DNA from: Planctomycetes bacterium UBA4800
Lineage (GTDB): Bacteria; Planctomycetota; UBA8108; UBA8890; UBA8898
Assembly (NCBI GenBank): GCA_002402755.1
Contig: DHGK01000364.1
Span: forward strand, 17,287 to 24,842
Length of the DNA stretch: 7,556 nt
Direction of reading: 5' to 3'
The number at the start of each line of letters is the position of its first letter. Position 1 is the stretch's first letter. The position numbers were made by a program, and so were the translations under genes. Shown here piece by piece: positions 1 to 6,193 of the stretch. The notes under the pieces are model-generated. The model was not told where the DNA came from, made no database searches, and worked only from the letters and a program-made list of their open reading frames with translations.

Positions 1-173
1 TGACGCTCGCGCCGGCGCGGCTGCTGAGGATCGACGGCGAGCGGGGGAGCATCGCGGCCGGCGCCGTCGCCGACATCGCGCTGCTCTCGGGCGCGCCGTT
101 CCAGGCGGGGACGCGCGTCGTCCAGGTGATCGGCAACGGAAAGCTCGTCTTCCCGAAAGGAGGAGGACGCTGA
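1..173 (+). CDS. Amidohydrolase-like protein, C-terminal end (partial)
   Basis: The reading frame is open from the left edge (first full codon at base 3) to TGA at 171-173 and encodes 56 residues. It carries the C-terminal signature of the COG1228-type amidohydrolases: a PARLL motif, then GSIAAGAVADIALL, then a closing beta segment ending in NGKLVF. The same signature ends every other gene in this window. The segment PFQAGTRV is closest to PFAPGSRV at the end of gene 2, and both proteins finish in K-GGGR, so this gene may belong to the same subgroup as gene 2. The metal-binding part lies outside the window, so whether it is active cannot be judged. The stop overlaps the start of the next gene by one base (TGATG). 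Confidence 0.85.
   Translation, partial: TLAPARLLRIDGERGSIAAGAVADIALLSGAPFQAGTRVVQVIGNGKLVFPKGGGR
156..166 (+). promoter_or_regulatory. Shine-Dalgarno site for gene 1
   Basis: AAAGGAGGAGG lies six bases before ATG 173 and inside the last codons of the upstream gene, where it encodes the Gly-rich C-terminus. The spacing favours ATG 173 over the in-frame ATGs at 182 and 185. Confidence 0.75.
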
Positions 174-1420
174 TGCGACGAATGATGGCATGCGCGGCGC
201 TCTGGTGCGGCGTGTGCGCGGGCGCGGCCCACGGGGCGGCGGCGCGGCACGTCACGGCGATCAAGACGAAGGCGGTGATTGCCGCCGCGGGCACGGAGAT
301 CCCGCAGGGCGTCATCCTCATCGAGGAAGGCGCGATCACGGCGGTCGACGCGCCGGCGAATCTCCAGATCCCGTGGAACGCGGAGGTGATCGACGCCTCC
401 GACAGGATCGTCATGCCGGGCCTGGTCGTCGCCCACACGTCCGAGGGGCTCGAGCGCCAGAACGAGAACATGCCGGACGTCCCGTCGATCTCGACGTTCG
501 ATGCGATCGATCCCTTTCAGCAGTACTTCAGGCGCGCGCTCAGGGACGGCGTCACCGCGGCGCTCGTCCTGCCGGGCAACGCCACGCGCGTCGGCGGCAC
601 GGGCACGATCGTGAAGCCGGCCGGCGCGACGGTCGACGAGATGCTGATCCAGCGGCACGTCGGCCTCAAGGTGTCGCTCGCGCCCGCGGGCGGCATGAGC
701 CGCATGGGCCACATGCAGAAGCTGCGCGAGTTCCTGCGCGCGGAGCAGAAGTTCCTCGCGGACTTCCAGACCGCGAAGAAGGAGGCCGCGCAGGCGGGCC
801 GTCCCGCGCAGGAGGATGTGCCGCTCGAGCACAAGGCCATGGAGGACCTCTTCGCGGGCAGGCTCACGGCCTTCGTGTACTGCCAGCTCGCGGGCGACGC
901 GGTCCGCGCGATCGAGCTCATCGGCGAGTTCAAGCTCAAGGCGGTGCTCGTCCTGGGCAGGGATGCCTGGCGCGCGGCGGGCGCCATCGCCAAGGCCAAG
1001 CTGCCCGTGATCCTGCCGCCCGACGCCATCTTCTTCGACGAGGACCCCGAGACGGGCGAGGTCGTCCGGCGCAACCTGCCCGCGATCTTCGGCCAGGCGC
1101 GCGTCGCCTTCGCGTTCCAGTCCGATTCGCGCAGCATCAACGCCCGCAGCCTCTGGCAGGTCGCGGCCGAGGCCGTCAAGCACGGCCTGGGGCGCAAGGA
1201 GGCGCTCGCGGCGATCACGTCGACTCCCGCGCAGTACATCGGGCTCGGCCAGAAGCTCGGGCAGATCCGGCCGGGCTTCCGCGCGAATCTGCTCTTCCTG
1301 ACCGGCGACCCGCTCGACCCGCGCACGTGGGTCGACCGCGTCATGATCGACGGCGCGTTCGTGTACGAGCGCGCCAAGGACAAGTTTCTCCAGGAGCTGA
1401 TCGAGGGCACCAAGCAATGA
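173..1420 (+). CDS. Amidohydrolase-like exported protein with degenerate metal site
   Basis: The 415-residue length is usual for a single-domain COG1228-type amidohydrolase. Residues 1 to about 22 are a basic start followed by a hydrophobic Ala/Cys-rich stretch, consistent with a Sec signal peptide. Residues 26-80 form the N-terminal beta segment (GVILIEEGAI, then VIDASDRIVMPGL). The family loop PGNATRVGGTGTIVK follows the GVTAA motif at 126-130. A charged helical stretch (about 181-228) leads into the second half of the barrel, and STPAQYIGLGQKLGQI at 350-365 is the C-terminal signature. Of the usual metal ligands, H88 survives in HTS in place of HxH, and D318 survives in FQSDS. The two later His align with Y236 and L261, so binding of a catalytic metal pair looks unlikely. 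K166 and SRMG (176-179) align with K161 and TRMG of gene 3. The frame is intact and the gene overlaps the next by ATGA. Family is clear; function is unknown and the protein is probably not a standard hydrolase. Confidence 0.9.
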   Translation: MRRMMACAALWCGVCAGAAHGAAARHVTAIKTKAVIAAAGTEIPQGVILIEEGAITAVDAPANLQIPWNAEVIDASDRIVMPGLVVAHTSEGLERQNENMPDVPSISTFDAIDPFQQYFRRALRDGVTAALVLPGNATRVGGTGTIVKPAGATVDEMLIQRHVGLKVSLAPAGGMSRMGHMQKLREFLRAEQKFLADFQTAKKEAAQAGRPAQEDVPLEHKAMEDLFAGRLTAFVYCQLAGDAVRAIELIGEFKLKAVLVLGRDAWRAAGAIAKAKLPVILPPDAIFFDEDPETGEVVRRNLPAIFGQARVAFAFQSDSRSINARSLWQVAAEAVKHGLGRKEALAAITSTPAQYIGLGQKLGQIRPGFRANLLFLTGDPLDPRTWVDRVMIDGAFVYERAKDKFLQELIEGTKQ

Positions 1421-3798
1421 GGGCGTGGATCGCGGTTGTCTGTCTCGGCGCCTGCGCCGCGGCGGCGGCGGACGAGAGCCCGCCCTGGCGCGCCCTGACC
1501 GATGTGACGATCGTCACCGGCGCGGGCGCGACGATCGAGCGGGGGACGGTGCTCTTCCGCGGCGGCGTGATCGAGGCCGCCGGCGAGGGCGTCGAGCTGC
1601 CCGAGGGCACGGCGGCGACGAGCGCGAAGGGCAAGGTCGTGATCCCCGGGCTGATCGCGGCGGACACGCTGCTCGCCGCGGGGCCCGGCGAGGACGAGCG
1701 CTCGGTCTGCGCCGACATCGTCGCCTGCGACGGGTTCGAGTACTTCGCGCCGTTCCGCGACCAGCTCGCGAGCGGCACGACCTGCGCCTACCTGAGCGCG
1801 GGGACGCGGCGGCTCGTGCCCGGCCAGGGCAGCGTCGTCAAGCTCGGCGCGGCGCCCGAGCGCGCGATCGTGGCGCGCCGGGCGGCGCTGGAAGGCGTGC
1901 TGAGCGCCGCGGCGCTCAACCCGCCGCCCCTGTTCGCTCCCGAGCCGTACCTGCGGCCGGAGAATGCGTTTCCGCTCGCCGAGCAGCAGCTCCCGAACGC
2001 GCGCGCGAGCCAGGTCGCGGAGCTGCGCGCCTTCCTGGGAGGCGGCGGCGACGCCGTGCGGGAGGCGCGCGCCAAGGAGCGCGTCTTCCGCGTCAGGGCC
2101 GATACGGAGCGCGAGATCCGCGCGGCGCTCGCCCTGGCCGAGGCGCACGGCCTCGCGCTCGTCATCGTCGGGGGCCGCGAGGCCGGCGCGTGCGCGGGCG
2201 AGATCGCGCGCGCGGGCGCGGCGGTCGTCTGGCGCGCGGCGTTCGCGCCGCGGGCGCGCGACATGCGCGACGTGTCGCCCGATCGCGCGCGCCTGGAGAT
2301 GTTCGACTGCACGCCGGCGGCGCTGGCGGCACAGAACGTCGCGGTGGCGATCGTCTCGGCCGGCTTCGAGGGCGATGACCTGCTCGGCGCGGCGGCCTTC
2401 GCCGCGGCGCACGGGTTCCCGCGCGAGAAGGCGCTGGCGGCGGTGACGTCCGAGGCGGCCAAGATTCTCGGCGTCGCCGGGAGGACGGGCTCGATCGAGA
2501 AGGGCAAGGACGCCGACTTCGTCCTGCTCTCGGCGATGCCGTTCGGCGAGGGCGCGTCCGTGTGCGCGACGTACGTCGACGGCGAGGTCGTGTTCTCGCG
2601 CGATCGGGCCGCGGCGGCAGCGGCGGGCGGCGATCTCGTCCTGCGCGGCGCGCTCGTCCTGACGGGCGACGGCGGGCGCTTCCCGGGCACGGACATCGTG
2701 ATCGAGAAGGACAGGATCGCGGCCGTGGGTCCGAACCTGCCCGTCCCCGAGGGCGCGCGCGTGCTCGACCTCCAAGGCAAGGTCGTCGTCCCGGGCTTCA
2801 TTGATCTGTCGAGCCGCCTTGGAACCCACTTTGCGGGCGGCACGAGCGACCAGGCGCCGCCCTACTCCGGCGGCGACACGTTCCTGCTGAGCGTGAGCGC
2901 GATGGTGCGGCACGACGACCCGGTGTTCACGGCCTGCGCGGCCTACGGCGTCCTGGGGCTGCTGCTCCGGGGCGGCGAGACGTCGCTCTTCGCGGGCACC
3001 GGCGCGTTCCTCGCGCCCGGCGCCGCGCGCGAGGACTTCGTCGTGCGGCCGTTCGGGTGCCTCGACATAGATGTGTCGGGAAGCGCGCGCCTCGCGCGGC
3101 TGGCCGCGCTCAGGACCGCGCTCAAGAGCTTCTCGCGCTACGAGGAGACGCGCCGCCAGTACCGGGAGGCGCTCGACGAGTTCACGCATCGCAAGCCGCG
3201 CGACGCCGAGGACCGCCTCAAGGAGCCCGTGCCGCCGCAGAAGGATCCCGTGAGCGAGCTCCTGCTCCAGGCGCGGCGCGGAGAGCTGCCGGTGTTCGTG
3301 CGCGCGGAGCGCGGCGACGAGATCGAGGGCGTGCTCAACGCGCTTGCCGAGGACGGCGGGTTCGCGGCGACGCTGGTCGATGCCGAGGGCCTCGGCCGGG
3401 CCGGGGAGCACGTCGCGACGATGGCGCGCGGCGTCGTGCTGCTGCCGCCCTACCGCCGCAGGATCGAGCAGTCGTGGGTGGATCTGCCGCAGCTCTGCGC
3501 GGAGAAGGGCATTCCGTTCGCGCTGGCGTCCGACGGCGCGGCCGGGAGCCTCTATCTCCGGTTCTACGCGGCGGAGGCGGTGAGCCGCGGCCTTTCGCCG
3601 GACGCGGCCCTCAGGGCCGTGACGAGCGTGCCGGCGCGTCTTGCCGGGCTCGCGGACCGCATGGGCACGATCGCGCGCGGCCGCTGGGCGAACCTCGTGG
3701 TGCTCGACGGCGAGCCGTTCGCGCCGGGCAGCCGGGTCGAGACGGTGCTCGTGCGCGGCAAGGTTCTGGACCCGTTCAAGGGAGGGGGACGGCAATGA
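1417..3798 (+). CDS. Tandem two-domain amidohydrolase-like exported protein, both domains degenerate
   Basis: The 793-residue product is a head-to-tail fusion of two copies of the domain that forms single proteins elsewhere in the array. Residues 1-19 look like a Sec signal peptide (cleavage probably after AAA, before DES). Domain 1 is about 26-395 and domain 2 about 405-793; each has its own beta start (GTVLFRGGVI; TDIVIEKDRI), PG(L/F)I turn (78-80; 460-462) and C-terminal signature (GSIEKGKDADFVL at 358-370; GTIARGRWANLVVL at 750-763). In domain 1 HxH is replaced by D83-T-L85, the later His align with R227 and G252, and the Asp with A315, so no ligand remains. In domain 2 HxH is S465-S-R467, the later His align with R629 and D655, the Lys position with D550, and only D706 (ASDG) is kept. 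A charged helical stretch at about 558-615 precedes the second half of barrel 2. ATG 1417 overlaps the previous stop (ATGA); GAGGG at 1403-1407 is a modest ribosome site. The same frame stays open upstream to 190, but that part is the shadow of gene 1. A structural or binding role is inferred. Confidence 0.88.
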   Translation: MRAWIAVVCLGACAAAAADESPPWRALTDVTIVTGAGATIERGTVLFRGGVIEAAGEGVELPEGTAATSAKGKVVIPGLIAADTLLAAGPGEDERSVCADIVACDGFEYFAPFRDQLASGTTCAYLSAGTRRLVPGQGSVVKLGAAPERAIVARRAALEGVLSAAALNPPPLFAPEPYLRPENAFPLAEQQLPNARASQVAELRAFLGGGGDAVREARAKERVFRVRADTEREIRAALALAEAHGLALVIVGGREAGACAGEIARAGAAVVWRAAFAPRARDMRDVSPDRARLEMFDCTPAALAAQNVAVAIVSAGFEGDDLLGAAAFAAAHGFPREKALAAVTSEAAKILGVAGRTGSIEKGKDADFVLLSAMPFGEGASVCATYVDGEVVFSRDRAAAAAAGGDLVLRGALVLTGDGGRFPGTDIVIEKDRIAAVGPNLPVPEGARVLDLQGKVVVPGFIDLSSRLGTHFAGGTSDQAPPYSGGDTFLLSVSAMVRHDDPVFTACAAYGVLGLLLRGGETSLFAGTGAFLAPGAAREDFVVRPFGCLDIDVSGSARLARLAALRTALKSFSRYEETRRQYREALDEFTHRKPRDAEDRLKEPVPPQKDPVSELLLQARRGELPVFVRAERGDEIEGVLNALAEDGGFAATLVDAEGLGRAGEHVATMARGVVLLPPYRRRIEQSWVDLPQLCAEKGIPFALASDGAAGSLYLRFYAAEAVSRGLSPDAALRAVTSVPARLAGLADRMGTIARGRWANLVVLDGEPFAPGSRVETVLVRGKVLDPFKGGGRQ
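3778..3789 (+). promoter_or_regulatory. Shine-Dalgarno site for gene 3
   Basis: AAGGGAGGGGGA lies five bases before ATG 3795 and also encodes the Gly-rich end (KGGG) of gene 2. It closely resembles the site at 156-166 ahead of gene 1, both in sequence and in its double use as a C-terminal tail. It supports ATG 3795 rather than the open frame extending upstream to 3057. Confidence 0.7.
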
Positions 3799-5117
3799 CG
3801 GCGCTCGCTGCGTTCGCGATGCTCCTGTGCGCGGGCGATGCCCCCGCGGCCGACACGGCGGTGCTCGCCGCCAAGATCGTGCCCGTCGAGGGGCAGGTGA
3901 TCGATCACGGCGTGATCCTGATCGGCGGCGGGAAGATCCTGGCGCTCGGGACGCAGGCGAAGCTGAAGATCCCGCCCGAGGCGGCGGTGATCGATGCGCG
4001 CGACCTGTGGGCGATGCCCGGCATCGTCGAGGCGCACACGCACATCGGCCTTGACGGCGGGTTGAACGACATGGTCTTTCCGATCAACCCCGACCTGAGC
4101 GTCGCGCCGTGCATCGACCTGGACTCGCCCCTGGTCAAGAAGGCGCTCGAGGAGGGCGTGACGACGGTCAACTCCATGCCGGGAAGCGGCACGAACCACG
4201 CGGGCTTCAGCGTGATCTTCAAGCTGGCGGCGAAGGGGCCCCGCGAGGCCATCGTCCGCGACCCCGGCTGCCTCAAGATCGCGCAGGCCTTCAACCCGGA
4301 GCGCGACACGGGCGACATGGGCGCGACGCGCATGGGCATGGCGTACATGCTCAGGCGGCTCCTCATCGAGGGCAGGGAGTACGCGGCCGCGTGGCGCGAG
4401 CACGAGGAGGGGACGCGCAAGGACCCGCCGCCCGTGCGCCGGGACCTGGAGCGCGTGCGCCTGGTCTTCGAGGGCAAGATCCCGGTCATCAACCACACGT
4501 ACAGCGGCTGGGGCGTTGCCGAGGCGATCAGGCTCTTCCACGACGAGTTCGGCCTGAAGATCATCGCGACGCACGTCGCCTACGGCGGCTGCCAGGCCGG
4601 CGAGTACGCGGCGGCGCGGGCGACGCGCGTCCACATCGACGTCGGGCCGCATCTCCTGGAGCTGCACCGCACGGGCGAGGGCCGGCTGGCCGGCATCGCG
4701 ACCGAGTTCTGGCAGCGCGGCGTCCGCAATCTGAGCCTCAACACGGACGCCTTCACCCTGTTCTACGCGATGCTCTCCCCGCAGCAGCACTTGTTCTTCC
4801 AGGCGTCGATGGCCGCGCACTACGGGCTTCCGGAGCAGGCGGCGCTCCGCGCCATCACGATCGAGTCCGCGCGCGCGCTCGGCATCGCCGATCGCGTCGG
4901 GAGCCTCGCGCCGGGCAAGGACGCCGACGTGGTGCTCAAGCGCGGCGAGCTTCTGGACGTGACGTCGCCGGTCGACATGGTGCTCGTCGGCGGCGCGGTC
5001 GCGTTCCGGCGCGAGGGCTGCGGCGTGACGGTGACGGCGCCCGAGAAACCCGAGAGGCGCGATGCCGAGGAGCCCGGTGAGGACGATGTCCCGCAGGGGA
5101 AGGAGGTGCGGCTGTGA
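3795..5117 (+). CDS. Exported amidohydrolase (imidazolonepropionase-like), metal site intact
   Basis: This 440-residue protein is the only paralog here with every expected catalytic ligand. HTH at 81-83 follows AMPGIVEA; H234 lies in INHTYSGW; H260 in IIATHVAYGG; D318 in LNTDAF. K161 (GCLKIAQ) is a candidate bridging, carboxylated lysine as used in binuclear amidohydrolases. Other family marks are GVTTVNSMPGSG (121-132), which leads into the substrate-side loop, FNPER (166-170), the counterpart of the ENPKR-like motif common in this family, TRMG (178-181), and the C-terminal signature GSLAPGKDADVVL (369-381). Residues 1 to about 19 are hydrophobic and end in APAAD, a plausible signal peptide although without a basic residue at the start. 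The tail after about 406 is charged and probably flexible. The expected reaction is metal-dependent hydrolysis of a C-N bond in a cyclic amide, amino-acid derivative or dipeptide; the substrate cannot be deduced. There is no basis to call it HutI itself, since no histidine-degradation gene is present. Start overlaps the previous stop as ATGA. Confidence 0.92.
   Translation: MTALAAFAMLLCAGDAPAADTAVLAAKIVPVEGQVIDHGVILIGGGKILALGTQAKLKIPPEAAVIDARDLWAMPGIVEAHTHIGLDGGLNDMVFPINPDLSVAPCIDLDSPLVKKALEEGVTTVNSMPGSGTNHAGFSVIFKLAAKGPREAIVRDPGCLKIAQAFNPERDTGDMGATRMGMAYMLRRLLIEGREYAAAWREHEEGTRKDPPPVRRDLERVRLVFEGKIPVINHTYSGWGVAEAIRLFHDEFGLKIIATHVAYGGCQAGEYAAARATRVHIDVGPHLLELHRTGEGRLAGIATEFWQRGVRNLSLNTDAFTLFYAMLSPQQHLFFQASMAAHYGLPEQAALRAITIESARALGIADRVGSLAPGKDADVVLKRGELLDVTSPVDMVLVGGAVAFRREGCGVTVTAPEKPERRDAEEPGEDDVPQGKEVRL
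5100..5108 (+). promoter_or_regulatory. Shine-Dalgarno site for gene 4
   Basis: AAGGAGGTG is a full-length match to the usual anti-Shine-Dalgarno end of 16S rRNA. It lies 5 bases before GTG 5114 and 8 before ATG 5117. Both starts are possible and differ by one residue. ATG 5117 is preferred because it recreates the TGATG overlap seen at 171-175 and 6191-6195. Confidence 0.75.
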
Positions 5118-6193
5118 TGGCGCTTGTGCTGGCGCTGTGCGCCGCCGCGGCCCCCGAGGCCCGCGTGACGGCCATCGTCGCCGATCGCGTGGTGACCGTG
5201 ACGGGCGGCGTCGTCGAGAACGGCGTGATCCTGATCAAGAACGGCAAGATCGAGAAGATCGCGCCGCGCCTGACGCCGCCCCAGGGGGCGGAGGTGGTCG
5301 ACGCCGGGACGCTGGCGGCGTACCCGGGCATGGTGCTCGCGCGCACGCGGATCGGCCTGGGCGCCGGCCAGGGCTCGGTCGTCGAGACGCTCTGGCCGTA
5401 CGGCCGCGAGTACGACCGCATTCGCGCCTGCGGCTTCACGGCGCTCGGCCTGGTTCCGCCGGGCGGGGAGCTCGTGAGCGGGCTCGGCGCCGTCGCGCGG
5501 CCGCTCGCGCGCGCGAAGGACGAGATCGTGCTGGGGAAGAGCGAGTTCCTGTGCATGAGCTTCAGCGCCGGGTACGCGCGCACGCTGCCCGGGCTGCTGC
5601 GCCAGGAAGGGCAGAGCCCGCTCGTGCAGGCGGTGCAGGGCCGGCTGCCCGCCGTCATCACGGCGAGCGATGCGACGAGCGTGCTCCTCCTCGTGCGCAT
5701 ACTCGGCGAGCACCGGAACCTGCGGAGGTACGTCGTGCCGGAGGGCGATGTCGTGAACGCGCTGCCCGTCCTCTGCCAGGGGAAGGTTCCCTGCATCGTT
5801 CGCGCGACGCTGGAATCGCGGCCGATCACGTTCTTCGAGCACAACGTCGCGGCGACGCTGGCCCGGGCCGGCGCGCCGGTGTGCCTGGTGCCCGCGGCCG
5901 ACAGCGTGGCCGCCATCGAGACCTTCAGGTTCGACGCGGCGCGGCTCATCGCGGGCGGGCTCCCGGAGGATGCGGCGCTCCGGGCCGTGACGATCAACCC
6001 CGCCGCGGCGCTCGGCATCGACTGGCGGCTGGGGAGCCTGGAGGCGGGGAAGGATGCCGACGTGGTGCTCGTGGACGGCGAGCTGCTCGACCCGCGCGCG
6101 CGCATTCGCGCGGTCTACATCGCCGGGGAGAAGGTGTACGCGTGCGAGCCCGCCGATGCGGGCGGGGCGGCCGGCGCCGCCGAGGAGAAGTGA
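5117..6193 (+). CDS. Short amidohydrolase-like paralog with RTR in place of HTH
   Basis: At 358 residues (from ATG 5117) this is the shortest complete paralog. The N-terminal beta segment (GVILIKNGKI, about 36-45) and the C-terminal signature GSLEAGKDADVVLVDGELLD (306-325) are strongly conserved and match gene 3 closely. In the barrel the HxH motif, which should follow YPGMVLA, reads R76-T-R78; the two later His align with T182 and P208; only the Asp is retained (D262 in PAADS). Metal-dependent catalysis is therefore unlikely. The charged helical stretch seen before the second half of the barrel in genes 1, 3 and 5 is largely missing, which accounts for most of the shorter length. The N-terminus (about 14 residues, hydrophobic, no basic residue) is a weak signal peptide, so export is less certain than for genes 1, 2 and 5. 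Six cysteines lie beyond residue 100, including C220 and C226. Start alternative: GTG 5114, adding one residue. It ends in an Ala/Gly/Glu tail that contains the ribosome site of gene 5. Confidence 0.88.
   Translation: MALVLALCAAAAPEARVTAIVADRVVTVTGGVVENGVILIKNGKIEKIAPRLTPPQGAEVVDAGTLAAYPGMVLARTRIGLGAGQGSVVETLWPYGREYDRIRACGFTALGLVPPGGELVSGLGAVARPLARAKDEIVLGKSEFLCMSFSAGYARTLPGLLRQEGQSPLVQAVQGRLPAVITASDATSVLLLVRILGEHRNLRRYVVPEGDVVNALPVLCQGKVPCIVRATLESRPITFFEHNVAATLARAGAPVCLVPAADSVAAIETFRFDAARLIAGGLPEDAALRAVTINPAAALGIDWRLGSLEAGKDADVVLVDGELLDPRARIRAVYIAGEKVYACEPADAGGAAGAAEEK

Noticed and set aside
190..1416. In-frame upstream extension of gene 2 through gene 1
   Set aside because: The translation is Arg/Gly/Asp low-complexity without family motifs, while the overlapping frame gives a complete amidohydrolase-like protein. 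Gene 2 starts with a signal peptide at 1417.
1417..1476. Possible lipoprotein signal in gene 2 (LGAC at residues 10-13)
   Set aside because: Gly at position -2 and the short hydrophobic core before the Cys make it a weak lipobox; the AAA-DES cleavage site is the simpler reading.
3057..3794. In-frame upstream extension of gene 3 through the end of gene 2
   Set aside because: Same shadow effect; ATG 3795 has a strong ribosome site and begins a plausible signal peptide.
517..3795. Very long open frame on the - strand, 1092 codons
   Set aside because: It lies opposite genes 1 and 2, is Arg/Ala/His-rich, shows no recognisable domain, and is what high GC at third codon positions produces on the other strand.
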